Shown: positions 17,042 through 26,079, counted from the first letter of the stretch. The stretch: DNA of 64,000 bases from CAIVPM01 sp964615145 (GCA_964615145.1 CAZTOP010000005.1:31875-95874); one strand, 5' to 3'. Numbers and translations: made by a program. The notes: generated from the sequence alone by a model not told the origin.

Positions 17042-17956
17042 GTACTTTGCTACTCTTAACTTTTTTCCGAACATAATATTTTTTGAGTTCTCATCTAGTT
17101 CAGGAATCCAGCCTATCAGATATTTTGTGAAGTTTGATATATCAAGTTTTTCAATGGGTCTGTGTGCAAATGACATCACTTCATTTGGAAATAGTTTCAT
17201 TATTTCATATTTACTTCTAAGTGCTTTTTTCTTTCTGTCAAAGGGACTCATATACAAATCTAAAGCACCAAAAACATGCAAAAATTCGTGAGCTATGACT
17301 GATGGATTTTTAAAAGTAACAATAGAATATTCGGTTAGCTCCGAAGAAGAAGTATTCATTGCAAGCGATATATCATTTTTGTAATAACAGTTCAAGAAAT
17401 ACATGATAACAACATTGTCTGTTTTGTGTATATCCCTCAATCTAGCTATAAGTCTCTCCCTGTCATTCATTTTATTTTTTGTTGCATAATTATTCAATGT
17501 ATCAACCGGAAAAGATTCTCCAGCTTTTTTTGCAATTGCATTAGCCCAAAAATCTAAATTTTCCATCCCATCAAAAATATTTGGAAGAAATAAACTTTTG
17601 TAAAGTGTTTCTTCTGGTAAATTTCTTTCAATGGTAATTCTATCATTATTTTTATGATATATCGATTTGATGTCTAGCTGAATGTTATTCACTTTTGCTT
17701 GTGACTCTACCCAACTCATAGCTTTGGATAAAGAGTCGAGAGTTGAACTAATATCATACTGAGACCAAGGTTGTGTGTATCTTCCATCAACAAAAACAGC
17801 ATACACTACTACTTTGCCTGCAAGTTTCTTACATACATTATTATTAACTGAGGCAATATTTGCTGGATTTTGAGTTCTGTAAAACCCCTTGTTACAAGAA
17901 GCTAGAATGCACATACAAAGTGACAGGAGTAAATTTTTAAAATTGATGTAACTCAT
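17039..17956 (-). CDS. lipoprotein with metzincin-like zinc protease motif
   Basis: A 305-aa lipoprotein (leader ending CILASC, Cys21). The motif HEFLHVFGALD at residues 223-233 fits HExxHxxGxxD, the metzincin zinc site with Asp as the third ligand; EVMSFAH downstream could be a Met-turn. The N-terminal half (VVVYAVFVDG, DSLSKAMSWVESQAK) does not resemble any family I know. It is therefore a candidate periplasmic or surface metallopeptidase. It lies alone on the minus strand, converging with the toxin gene, with the repeat-rich gap 17957-18438 upstream. Confidence 0.65.
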   Translation of the reverse strand: MSYINFKNLLLSLCMCILASCNKGFYRTQNPANIASVNNNVCKKLAGKVVVYAVFVDGRYTQPWSQYDISSTLDSLSKAMSWVESQAKVNNIQLDIKSIYHKNNDRITIERNLPEETLYKSLFLPNIFDGMENLDFWANAIAKKAGESFPVDTLNNYATKNKMNDRERLIARLRDIHKTDNVVIMYFLNCYYKNDISLAMNTSSSELTEYSIVTFKNPSVIAHEFLHVFGALDLYMSPFDRKKKALRSKYEIMKLFPNEVMSFAHRPIEKLDISNFTKYLIGWIPELDENSKNIMFGKKLRVAKY

Positions 17957-18438
17957 TAATCATAAATTTATGTTTACAATAAAGTAGTAGATTTCAAAAA
18001 TCAGGCTTTCTAATTAGGTTTTATTAATTTTCTAAACTTTTCACAAAAAATTAACAGTCAATTCCTTTGTCATTTCTCCAACCTCTTTTATTTTAGCTAA
18101 AGATTCTCAAAAGAGAATAGTCCGATAGAAAAAAATTAACGAACAGTAGCAGCATCCTAAGCTAAGAATTTAAAAAAACAGTACACATCGGCAGGAAACC
18201 ATAGCAGGAATTTAAAATACCAACACTGAGCGGCAGCCTACCACAACAGGAATTTAAAAAAACAGTACACATCGGCAGGAAACCACAACAGGAATTTAAA
18301 ATTCCTGCACAGAGGGGCAGCCTACCACAGCAGGGATGATAAAAAACAAGCAAAAAAGTTTAAAAATCAAAAGATATATACAGCAATTGTAGTGCAGATA
18401 AATCAGCTTATTTTCTTAACAATTAAAATTATACATTT
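17957..18438. other. gene-free interval with tandem repeat array
   Basis: This 482-bp interval holds the four-copy 42-bp repeat (18166-18333) and AT-rich flanks. No convincing coding sequence or RNA gene is visible; the minus-strand open frame over the repeats is a by-product of their 14-codon period. Confidence 0.6.
18166..18333. repeat. four tandem copies of a 42-bp repeat
   Basis: Copies lie at 18166-18207, 18208-18249, 18250-18291 and 18292-18333, each starting gaatttaaaa and ending cag. Copies 1 and 3 (cagtacacatcggcaggaaa core) and copies 2 and 4 (ggcagcctaccaca core) are closest to each other, so an 84-bp dimer was duplicated. A much weaker fifth unit may precede at 18124-18165. No spacers are present. 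Confidence 0.9.
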
Positions 18439-19155
18439 ATGAAAAAGAAACAGCTTGCAGCAGATGCAAATCCAACATCAGGCGGAGAACCAACTCCAAA
18501 GACCAAACCTAAAAAGACAAGTAACGTTCCTAAAAAAGATTCCGATTTTTCTACCCTTGCACTATCTGTTAGTGCTAAATGGAAACTAAATCCTACACTT
18601 ATTTTATTATGGATCACGCAAGCAGCTTTTGAAACATTGGCAAATAGCTATGCTTCTAATTTAGCTACCAGATTAAATGTGGGTAGTAATAGACCAGCAC
18701 AAACACAAACACTAAAACAAATTAATCAACAAATAGACGAGGCTGTAACAGATGTAAAAACATACATCGAAAAAAAGTTTAAGAAGAAAAATGCCGATGC
18801 ACAATTTGCCAGATATGGCATTGTAAAAGAAGGTAGCAATTATCGCTTGCCAAAAGACAATGATAAACGTAAACTAGCATTGCCATTGATGGCCGCAGCT
18901 ATTGCTGCTGATGGATTTGGGAGTGAGGAGTATGGAACTGCTTTTTGGACAGCTATAAATAATGATTTTAAATCTGCACTAAAAACAACTACAGACACAT
19001 CCAAAGATGTTAGTGTTAAAGTATCGGCAAAGGATAATGATAGAGAAAAAATTAATAAAGTATTGGTGGCTATTGGACATTTAATTGCAGCTAATTATCC
19101 CGATAATAAAGAGGCTGTAATGAGAGATTGGGGCTTTATAAAACAAAATTATTAA
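18439..19155 (+). CDS. hypothetical protein
   Basis: A 238-aa protein I cannot assign. It has a Lys/Pro/Thr-rich disordered N-terminus (residues 1-35), then a mostly helical region (ALSVSAKWKLNPTLILLWITQAAFE), a charged helix (QQIDEAVTDVKTYIEKKFKKKN), and a C-terminus ending MRDWGFIKQNY, a pattern I recall from uncharacterised Bacteroidota proteins. There is no signal peptide, and the Ile/Leu stretch near residue 55 is too short for a membrane helix. It stands alone between the 42-bp repeats and a terminator. Codon use looks like that of its neighbours. Confidence 0.7.
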   Translation: MKKKQLAADANPTSGGEPTPKTKPKKTSNVPKKDSDFSTLALSVSAKWKLNPTLILLWITQAAFETLANSYASNLATRLNVGSNRPAQTQTLKQINQQIDEAVTDVKTYIEKKFKKKNADAQFARYGIVKEGSNYRLPKDNDKRKLALPLMAAAIAADGFGSEEYGTAFWTAINNDFKSALKTTTDTSKDVSVKVSAKDNDREKINKVLVAIGHLIAANYPDNKEAVMRDWGFIKQNY

Positions 19156-19188
19156 ATAGGGTTTGTTGTTTTGGAGTATTTTATATTT

Positions 19189-19221
19189 ACCTCTGCTTTA
19201 TTATTAAAGCGGAGGTTTTTT
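19189..19221 (+). terminator. rho-independent terminator after the 18439 gene
   Basis: Stem acctctgcttta / taaagcggaggt (12 bp with one G-U pair) and a 4-nt loop, followed by a T-run, 34 bp after the stop codon. Confidence 0.88.
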
Positions 19222-19265
19222 ATTGAATAGACAACTTCGATAATTAATTTACAACTCAATCTACC

Positions 19266-19341
19266 CGTCATTTTCGACGATAGGAGAAATCTAATAACAG
19301 CTTTTATGAGATTTCTCAGGCACGAACCTATCGAAATGACG
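19266..19341. repeat. intergenic palindromic (REP/MITE-like) element
   Basis: Outer arms cgtcatttt...cgatagg (19266-19284) and cctatcgaaatgacg (19327-19341), inner arms agaaatct and agatttct, and a loop of about 16 nt. It would fold into a long hairpin. The arms resemble a cgtcatttcga...aggagaaatct repeat I recall from many Bacteroidota genomes. Confidence 0.75.
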
Positions 19342-19395
19342 AAACCTGCTTCATTTGTTAAAAGGCTTAATTTAATAATGCAATTTTGATGTACA

Positions 19396-19403
19396 TATAT
19401 TTG
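19396..19403 (+). promoter_or_regulatory. -7 promoter box before the MmcQ/YjbR gene
   Basis: tatatttg is an exact TAnnTTTG match, 20 nt before the ATG at 19424. Confidence 0.5.
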
Positions 19404-19423
19404 TTACAACTAGCAACAGCACT

Positions 19424-19750
19424 ATGAACATTGAACAACTACACAATTATGCAATGGATTTGGGCGAGGTAGAAGAGTCACTTCCTTTTGGACCCGATAC
19501 TATTGTTTATAAAATAAATAATAAAATATTTTTGTTAATTGCTGCAGATGAAGACCCACTAAGGTTTAATGTAAAATGCAATCCAGATTTGGCAATTGAA
19601 TTAAGAGAAAAATATAGCAGTGTTTTGCCTGGTTATCACATGAATAAAAAACATTGGAACACTATTGTTGTAGATGGTTTGCTTTCATCGCATCAACTAA
19701 AGGAATTTATTAAACACTCTTTTGATTTAGTAAAAGGGAGGAACAAATAA
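19424..19750 (+). CDS. MmcQ/YjbR-family protein
   Basis: A 108-aa protein with the hallmarks of the YjbR/CyaY-like fold: MNIEQLHNYAMDLGEVEESLPFG at the start, KINNKIFLLI strand, FNVKCNPDLAIELREKY, then PGYHMNKKHWNTIVVDG at 66-82. Members have a double-wing fold and are suspected DNA-binding proteins, but no activity is established. It converges with the outer-membrane gene at 19755, 4 bp apart. Confidence 0.92.
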   Translation: MNIEQLHNYAMDLGEVEESLPFGPDTIVYKINNKIFLLIAADEDPLRFNVKCNPDLAIELREKYSSVLPGYHMNKKHWNTIVVDGLLSSHQLKEFIKHSFDLVKGRNK

Positions 19751-19754
19751 ATGG

Positions 19755-21599
19755 CTATCCATTTGCTAGTACAAAATCTGGACGTTTAATGTACTGGCTA
19801 TTGTATTTGAAACGTAAATCTGTTTTAAAATCAATTCTATAATTCTCCATACCATAATTAATTCTTGGAAAATAATTAAACCTTAATTCCATTGTTCCAA
19901 AAATCAAGGATTCATTTCTGGTTCTTAATCCAGCACCAAAACTACTGTAAAATTCTCCTTTTGTAATATTGTCAAACGAAGGAATTAAGAAACATCCATT
20001 ACCAAATAAGAAAGGAGCAAATCTGAACCCAAGTATATTCCAACTGCCATAAAAAACTCTTTCTCTTTTTAGTGTAACCCTTGTTTGTGCTGCAATATCT
20101 CCATTAGAAATTTCTGGTAACCCAAAAATGCTATTTAAAAACAAAGGCTGATCAAGTGTTCTATGTATTTGCTGTGTAATACCAAAGTTGGTAAAATTTC
20201 TTACTTGCCATTTTTTGCCAAGCTGTTTTATTTTACTAAAATATTCAAGATTGAAAAGTAAATTAACATCCTCAAATCCTCCATTATATTGAAATCCTCC
20301 TGCTCTAAAAGTAAAGTTGTAGTAGTTACCTTTTTTGCTAAAATAATTTCTTGCAAAGTCAAGTCCTGCATAGGGTCTTGGCTTATCTTGTTTATCTGTC
20401 CATCCTCCAATTAAACTTAAACTAAATCCTTCTGGAACGTCCTCTTGTCTGCCAAAACCATATATAAATTTTGTTTTATAGAAGTTTTGTTTAAAAATAT
20501 TAATAGCACCCAATGCACCAGTAATATTAGCATAAACATAATTGTAACTATTTTGATATAAGCCAGGCACTTGCTGAAATTGATGATGAAAAACCCTAAG
20601 TGCGATAAACTGCCTTATACGTTTTTGAATATTTTTTTGAAGCAATTTTTTTGCTCCTAAATTAAACCCTCCCCAAGCATCAAAATCTACGAATTCATAA
20701 TTAAATTTTTTGTCGAAAATAGAATCTACAATATAGCTATTAGCCGTTCGATGCCAAGACAAATCAACAGTTCCCGTAAAAGGGATATAAGGACTTACCA
20801 ATGGTTTATCAAGCCTTAAATATGTAAAAGTTTCTTCGGGTCTGCCACTACTAAATGCAGTATTAAAAGTTTTAAATCCTGCCGAAAAATCTAAAAAAGA
20901 ACCCCCTATATTTCTTTGCAAAAACTCTCCACCATAACCCAATTCAGGTCCACGTGTTTCATCGTACAATCCTTTAAAAGCAATCTTTGTAGCATTCCCC
21001 AAAAAGTTTTCATCTTTTAATTCGCCATCAAAATTATTAGTGCCACTAATATTCAAACTTCCACCAATTGAAAATACATCTTTAGTATAAATAAAAACAT
21101 CTACAGCATTCCCAAAGTCAACGGGTTGTATTGTAATTTTTGCGTCTTCCAAATAAGTTTGCTCACGTAAATATCTTTCGTTATCAGCCAATAAATATGG
21201 ATAAAGTTTGTCTCCTTCTTTAAAAAATAAATTATTTCTTATCACTGCTTTTCTCGACTTCCTATGCAATGCAGAGGCTAGTCGGTTTAGAACTCCTTGC
21301 TTTCTTTTTGTAGTGTCGTTAATATCTCTATTCAAATCCAAACTAACAATATGAATGTTTCTGATGGGTAATCCTTTGTATCTATTAAATGGCAAATTAT
21401 TTTTCACAATTCCGGCAATAGTTAATTCAGGTTTGGCTTCATCGGCAGTAATGCCTTTGCCTATACGTCCAAAAATGCCTTTTTGTTTTGCCAAAAAAAA
21501 TGAATCATATACATATCCAACGCTATCTTTTTGTGCAAATAATGGTTGTAGGTATGCAGTAATTAGAAGAATTAATAAAATGCGAATCAATATTTTCAT
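19755..21599 (-). CDS. BamA/TamA-like outer membrane surface-antigen protein
   Basis: A 614-aa exported protein (signal peptide ending LFAQ). After an N-terminal region (about 25-180) that may contain one POTRA-like fold (IRNIHIVSLDLNRD, KEGDKLYPYLLADNERYLREQTYL), the rest is a chain of amphipathic strands forming a C-terminal barrel typical of the BamA/TamA (Omp85) superfamily. Shorter than BamA (about 800+ aa), it is probably not the main assembly factor. Homologous Bacteroidota proteins are annotated only as surface antigens. Divergent from mnmA, with about 75 bp between them. Confidence 0.75.
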   Translation of the reverse strand: MKILIRILLILLITAYLQPLFAQKDSVGYVYDSFFLAKQKGIFGRIGKGITADEAKPELTIAGIVKNNLPFNRYKGLPIRNIHIVSLDLNRDINDTTKRKQGVLNRLASALHRKSRKAVIRNNLFFKEGDKLYPYLLADNERYLREQTYLEDAKITIQPVDFGNAVDVFIYTKDVFSIGGSLNISGTNNFDGELKDENFLGNATKIAFKGLYDETRGPELGYGGEFLQRNIGGSFLDFSAGFKTFNTAFSSGRPEETFTYLRLDKPLVSPYIPFTGTVDLSWHRTANSYIVDSIFDKKFNYEFVDFDAWGGFNLGAKKLLQKNIQKRIRQFIALRVFHHQFQQVPGLYQNSYNYVYANITGALGAINIFKQNFYKTKFIYGFGRQEDVPEGFSLSLIGGWTDKQDKPRPYAGLDFARNYFSKKGNYYNFTFRAGGFQYNGGFEDVNLLFNLEYFSKIKQLGKKWQVRNFTNFGITQQIHRTLDQPLFLNSIFGLPEISNGDIAAQTRVTLKRERVFYGSWNILGFRFAPFLFGNGCFLIPSFDNITKGEFYSSFGAGLRTRNESLIFGTMELRFNYFPRINYGMENYRIDFKTDLRFKYNSQYIKRPDFVLANG

Positions 21600-21663
21600 T
21601 TAGGGTTCAATACTGCGAACATAATCGATTTTTACAATTTCCCACTTCGTAATTCATTTGTTT

Positions 21664-21671
21664 TACTTTTG
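21664..21671 (+). promoter_or_regulatory. -7 promoter box 4 nt before the mnmA start
   Basis: tacttttg matches TAnnTTTG and is followed by cgaa and then the ATG at 21676. A transcript from this box would start at or next to the AUG, so it would be leaderless. Confidence 0.5.
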
Positions 21672-21675
21672 CGAA

Positions 21676-22785
21676 ATGAGTAAGAAAGGAAAAGTAATGG
21701 TAGCAATGAGTGGCGGTATTGATAGTACTGTTACAGCTTTAATGCTCCATCACGAAGGATACGAGGTTTTGGGTATTACAATGAAGACTTGGGATTATGC
21801 TACAAGTGGTGGTAATACTACATCAAAAAAAGAAACAGGATGCTGTAATATTGATAGTTTTAATGATGCTCGCCAAGCAGCAGTGCATCATGGATTTCCG
21901 CATTATATTTTAGATATTAGAGATGAGTTTGGAGATTTTGTAGTCGAGAATTTTGTGGAAGAATATTTAGCTGGCAGAACCCCAAACCCTTGTGTAATGT
22001 GCAATACACATATTAAATGGAAAGCATTGCTTAAACGTGCCAATGCTTTAGGTTGCGATTTTATTGCAACTGGTCATTATGCAGAAGTAAGACAACACAT
22101 AAATGGCAGATATGTAATTAGCAAAGGGCTTGATGAAACAAAAGACCAAAGCTATGTTTTATGGGGTTTAGACCAGGAATTATTAAGCAGAACTATTATG
22201 CCATTGGGGAAATATCGCAAAACTGAAATCAGACAAATGGCTCACGATTTTGGTTATCCCGAATTAGCAAAAAAAAGTGAGAGTTACGAAATTTGTTTTG
22301 TGCCTGATAACGACTATCGTGGTTTTTTAAAACGCAAAGTTGATGGACTTGAAGCACAAGTTGATGGTGGTTGGTTTATAGATAAAACTGGCAAGAAACT
22401 TGGCAAGCATAAAGGTTATCCCTTTTATACAATTGGACAACGCAAAGGACTTGAAATTGCCTTGGGCAAGCCTGCTTATGTAACAGCAATTGACCCCGAA
22501 AATAATACTGTTGTTTTGGGCGAAGAAACAGATTTAGAACAAAGTGAAATGTTGGTTACTAAAATCAATTGGATGAAGTATGATGGTATTACTGATGGGC
22601 AAGAAGCAATTACTAAAATAAGGTATAAAGACAAAGGAGCATTAAGTAATTTGTATAATGATGATGCAGGCCTGAAAGTAAAGTTTTATGAAAATGTAAA
22701 AAGCATCGCACCTGGGCAAAGTGCTGTTTTTTATGAAGAGAATGATGTGATAGGAGGAGGCGTTATTCAAAAAGGAATTTTATAG
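21676..22785 (+). CDS. mnmA: tRNA-specific 2-thiouridylase MnmA
   Basis: Enzyme of about 369 aa that adds the 2-thio group to U34 of Lys, Glu and Gln tRNAs using ATP and a sulfur relay. The PP-loop SGGIDS is at residues 12-17, the catalytic cysteines are in NPCVMCNTHIKW and SYEICFVPD, and the GQRKGLEIALGKP segment of the central domain is present. An upstream TTG would add six residues (MFYFCE), but the ATG beginning MSKKGK directly follows a promoter box and fits the family better. Divergent from the outer-membrane gene at 19755-21599. Confidence 0.96.
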   Translation: MSKKGKVMVAMSGGIDSTVTALMLHHEGYEVLGITMKTWDYATSGGNTTSKKETGCCNIDSFNDARQAAVHHGFPHYILDIRDEFGDFVVENFVEEYLAGRTPNPCVMCNTHIKWKALLKRANALGCDFIATGHYAEVRQHINGRYVISKGLDETKDQSYVLWGLDQELLSRTIMPLGKYRKTEIRQMAHDFGYPELAKKSESYEICFVPDNDYRGFLKRKVDGLEAQVDGGWFIDKTGKKLGKHKGYPFYTIGQRKGLEIALGKPAYVTAIDPENNTVVLGEETDLEQSEMLVTKINWMKYDGITDGQEAITKIRYKDKGALSNLYNDDAGLKVKFYENVKSIAPGQSAVFYEENDVIGGGVIQKGIL

Positions 22786-22803
22786 AAACAATTATTCAAC
22801 TCA

Positions 22804-23472
22804 ATGACTAATGATGAGTTTAATATATTAATTAAAGACTTGCAAAGTATTGTAAAATCTATACCAATAAATTGGGGGCAAACTCAAAATGACAATACTG
22901 ACTTGCAAGTAAATATGTTTGCACTTAAAACTTACCATCATTTAGAACTGGCAATAGCAAACCTTTCAGAAGAAAAGAAAAATTATTTTAAACGCCGATG
23001 GTTTTTGTGGCAATGCAGTAAATGCGATGAATTTCTTTTTAGTTTAAATGAAAATGTACAGCCCAATCCGAACAAAAAAGACCAATCTTACGACATAGAA
23101 TTTAATAATGATGCAGGTTTAAGATTTGATATTAAAGGCACTCTCGTTCCCAAACAATTTAGAAATAATATTGAAGAAATTATTGCCAATCCACAAGCAA
23201 TGATTGAGTTTTTTTATCAGCAACAAAGCAAAGGCGTAAGAGAAAGTTATCAAAACAGATTATTTATTGTTCATCATTCCTTTAGGCAACAAGAAAGAGA
23301 AATGTACTTACGTTGCCACTTCGATTTTAAAAGAAATGTTTTTAAGCAGTATGCTGAAAATATAAAAACCACATCTAATTTTATACAGTACAATACTGCA
23401 AAATCTGATGTGGTTTTTATTATAGAAAACTTAGATAGAACTTTTACAAGTAACATCTATTCTCAATCTTAA
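22804..23472 (+). CDS. hypothetical protein, possible PD-(D/E)XK-like fold
   Basis: A 222-aa soluble protein not recognised with confidence. The central part (YDIEFNND, AGLRFDIKG at about residues 96-113) has the acidic-strand-then-DxK look of PD-(D/E)XK nucleases, and a second FDFK occurs near residue 179. It follows mnmA by 18 bp in the same direction and overlaps the opposing gene by 4 bp at shared stop codons (cttaat). There is no signal peptide. A nuclease role is an inference from a short motif. Confidence 0.6.
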   Translation: MTNDEFNILIKDLQSIVKSIPINWGQTQNDNTDLQVNMFALKTYHHLELAIANLSEEKKNYFKRRWFLWQCSKCDEFLFSLNENVQPNPNKKDQSYDIEFNNDAGLRFDIKGTLVPKQFRNNIEEIIANPQAMIEFFYQQQSKGVRESYQNRLFIVHHSFRQQEREMYLRCHFDFKRNVFKQYAENIKTTSNFIQYNTAKSDVVFIIENLDRTFTSNIYSQS

Positions 23473-24527
23473 TTCATTCTTTTTAGCATCACTAAATATG
23501 TTGGAAAGTGGTCACTATAACCTCCTCTGTAAGTTAATCCATCCCAAGTACGCATTGGATACCCTTTATATCTTCCAAAATTTTCAGTCATAAATTCTCT
23601 GTTAAAAATATATTGTTTCAAAAAGAAAAAGCCATCTTGTTTTTTATCAATCCATTTGTTACCAATAACAATTTGGTCGAATAAACCCCAGGCATCCTGA
23701 TATGCTAAAGTGCCATATCCTTTTTTATACATTTCTACCCAAGGGTTAAATAAAGCACCTGGCTTCATTTCATCAATACTAGACTTGCATTTCAATACTT
23801 TTGTCATACTTGGGCTAATAGGGTCATCATTCAAATCTCCCATAATAATTACCTTTTGTTCTCCTTCTACTTTTGCAATACTATCAATATGATTTTTGCT
23901 AACCATAGCAGCAGCTGCTCTTCCTGGGGCACTTCTTTCTTCTCCTCCTAAACGACTAGGCCAGTGATTAACATAAATGTGAACTGTTTCTCCATCAAGC
24001 TTTCCTTTTACCCAAAGCACATCACGGGTAAAATAAGAGTCTTTAGAACCTTTAGGTAAATCAACAAAAAGTGACCGACTATCTTCTACTACAAAATATT
24101 TTGGATTGTATAAAAAACCAACATCAACCCCTCTTCTATCTTTACAATCGTAGTGAACAATTTTGTAATTTCTATCTTTTATAGATGGGTGATTTACTAA
24201 ATCATTTAAAACATTTTCGTTCTCAACTTCAGCAACACCTAAAATAGCTGGTCCATCTGGACAAGGAATTCTTTCATCATCAGTACCTATTTTACTAATT
24301 ACCGAAGCAAGCTTTCCTACTTTATTTGTGTAAATTGCTGTGTTGTAATTTCTTGCTCCTGTTGGCAAAAATTCTTCATCATCAATTTTAGGATCATCGA
24401 GTGTATCGTAAAAATTTTCTAAATTATAAAAAGCGACAATTGCTACTTTATAGTTTTGTTTCCCATTAGTTTGAGCATTTACATTAAGACTAACAAATGC
24501 TAATAATCCAATCAAAATCTTTTTCAT
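23469..24527 (-). CDS. endonuclease/exonuclease/phosphatase-family protein
   Basis: About 352 aa, exported (signal peptide ending NVNAQ). The DNase I/EEP fold is visible in order: AFYNLENFYD with its metal-binding Asn/Glu, VAEVENENVL, VYVNHWPSR (HIYVNHWPSR with His), IIMGDLNDDP (GDxN) and YRGGYSDHFPT with the catalytic SDH. These enzymes cleave phosphodiester or phosphomonoester bonds; being secreted, it may be a nuclease that scavenges DNA or phosphate. A TTG seven codons upstream is possible, but the ATG giving MKKILIGL makes a better signal peptide. Convergent with the 22804 gene. Confidence 0.9.
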   Translation of the reverse strand: MKKILIGLLAFVSLNVNAQTNGKQNYKVAIVAFYNLENFYDTLDDPKIDDEEFLPTGARNYNTAIYTNKVGKLASVISKIGTDDERIPCPDGPAILGVAEVENENVLNDLVNHPSIKDRNYKIVHYDCKDRRGVDVGFLYNPKYFVVEDSRSLFVDLPKGSKDSYFTRDVLWVKGKLDGETVHIYVNHWPSRLGGEERSAPGRAAAAMVSKNHIDSIAKVEGEQKVIIMGDLNDDPISPSMTKVLKCKSSIDEMKPGALFNPWVEMYKKGYGTLAYQDAWGLFDQIVIGNKWIDKKQDGFFFLKQYIFNREFMTENFGRYKGYPMRTWDGLTYRGGYSDHFPTYLVMLKRMN

Positions 24528-24644
24528 TGCTGCAATATTAATTCGCAAACATAGTAAAGCATTGTCAAACCAAGTTTTAAATATATGTTAATGTAACTAT
24601 ACTTTAATTCACAATTAATTCTGCTATCTGTTTTATTTACTCCT

Positions 24645-24652
24645 TACTTTTG
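24645..24652 (+). promoter_or_regulatory. -7 promoter box 5 nt before the 24658 start
   Basis: tacttttg matches TAnnTTTG, followed by atgca and the ATG at 24658; a leaderless transcript is predicted. Confidence 0.5.
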
Positions 24653-24657
24653 ATGCA

Positions 24658-26079
24658 ATGAAAAAAGTATTTCCTAATAATACACTAAAAACAGTTGTTT
24701 GTTGCATCATACTTTTGATGTTTTTAATTCCTGCTTGCAAAAAAGATGGCTTTATCACAAGTGCTTATGCCATTTTACGTACATCTGAAGATACATTGCA
24801 TTTTGATACAGTTTTTACATCTTTAGGCTCTACAACCCAATATTTAAAAGTGTTTAATGGAAATGATAGTAAACTGCGTCTCACAAATATTCAGTTGATG
24901 GGCGGTGCAAGTTCTTTTTTTAAATTAAATGTGGATGGAATAGCAGGTACAAACTTTTCAAATATAGACCTTGAGGCTAATGATAGTTTATATATGTTTA
25001 CTACTGTTCGTATAGATCCTACTATTGCTAATATCCCTTTTTTAGTAAGAGATAGTATTAAAATTGAATACAATGGAAATACTAAATGGATACAATTACA
25101 AGCTTATGGTAAAAATGCAAGATTTTTAAAAAATGTAGTTGTAACAAAAGACAGCAGTTTTACCAATGAGTTGCCAATAGTAATTTTAGGCAGTTTATAT
25201 GTAAGTGAAAATAAAAAATTAACTATACAAAAAGGTACACAATTATTTATTCATCCTAATGCACCTATTGTTATTGATGGTAGCTTAATTGCAATTGGAG
25301 ATACTGCTGCAAGCGATAAAATAATTTTTCAAGGTTTAAGAATTGATGCACCATATAAAGATTATCCTGGTAGCTGGCCAGGTTTATATTTTAGAGAAAA
25401 TAGTAAAGATAATATGCTACAATATTGCATTATTAAAAATGCTTATCAAGGTGTTGTTGCCACAGCTCCATCTGTAAATGCAAATCCCAAACTCACTTTA
25501 AACGAGTGTATTTTTGATAATATTTATGATGTTGCTATTGGTGGAGCCAATACTAAAATTCAAGGTAGAAACTGTTTAGTAAGCAATGTTGGATATGGAT
25601 TGTATGCTTTATCTGGTGGCGATTACAATTTTGACCATTGCACATTTGCAAGTATTAGCAACTATTATTTATCTCACAAAAATCCTTTAATTACACTGAG
25701 CAACACTAATGACAAGGATGTTTTATTTAACACTCTAAATGCTACTATTAATAATAGTATTGTGTATGGCGAAGGTGGCTTTGTTGATGATGAAATTGTT
25801 ACAGTAAAAAAAGCCGGAACTGGATTTAATGTTTCAATGACCAACGTATTGTATAAGCATAAAAACATTCCAGCAAACATTACTTTTATTAATCCTTTAA
25901 CTGCAAATAATCCTCTTTTCAGTTCCATTGATTACAGTAAAAGAATATTTGACTTTACTTTGCAAAATAATTCCCCTTGCATAGATGCAGCAACGGGCTC
26001 CACACTTAGTTTTGATTTACTTGGAAAAATCAGGCCTGTTGGAGCATCTGCTGATGTAGGCTGTTATGAAAAACAATAA
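24658..26079 (+). CDS. right-handed parallel beta-helix lipoprotein
   Basis: A 473-aa lipoprotein with lipobox LIPAC (Cys23). Residues about 40-165 form an Ig-like/abnormal-spindle-type beta-sandwich region (DTVFTSLGSTTQYLKVFN). Residues about 175-440 show short repeating strands and turns with stacking Asn residues (NNSIVYGEGG, CIIKNAYQGVV), a right-handed parallel beta-helix. The C-terminus (SPCIDAATGS, then GASADVGCYE) matches the choice-of-anchor Q pattern. Surface exposure and glycan or matrix contact are likely, but no catalytic residues are evident. It precedes the glutathione peroxidase gene by 9 bp, suggesting co-transcription. Confidence 0.8.
   Translation: MKKVFPNNTLKTVVCCIILLMFLIPACKKDGFITSAYAILRTSEDTLHFDTVFTSLGSTTQYLKVFNGNDSKLRLTNIQLMGGASSFFKLNVDGIAGTNFSNIDLEANDSLYMFTTVRIDPTIANIPFLVRDSIKIEYNGNTKWIQLQAYGKNARFLKNVVVTKDSSFTNELPIVILGSLYVSENKKLTIQKGTQLFIHPNAPIVIDGSLIAIGDTAASDKIIFQGLRIDAPYKDYPGSWPGLYFRENSKDNMLQYCIIKNAYQGVVATAPSVNANPKLTLNECIFDNIYDVAIGGANTKIQGRNCLVSNVGYGLYALSGGDYNFDHCTFASISNYYLSHKNPLITLSNTNDKDVLFNTLNATINNSIVYGEGGFVDDEIVTVKKAGTGFNVSMTNVLYKHKNIPANITFINPLTANNPLFSSIDYSKRIFDFTLQNNSPCIDAATGSTLSFDLLGKIRPVGASADVGCYEKQ

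Noticed and set aside
18166..18333. Possible CRISPR array
   Set aside because: The copies are contiguous with no spacers, and no cas gene is near.
18162..18353. 63-residue minus-strand open frame over the 42-bp repeats
   Set aside because: The frame is a by-product of the repeat length (multiple of three). It has no ribosome-binding site, no family match and a purely periodic composition.
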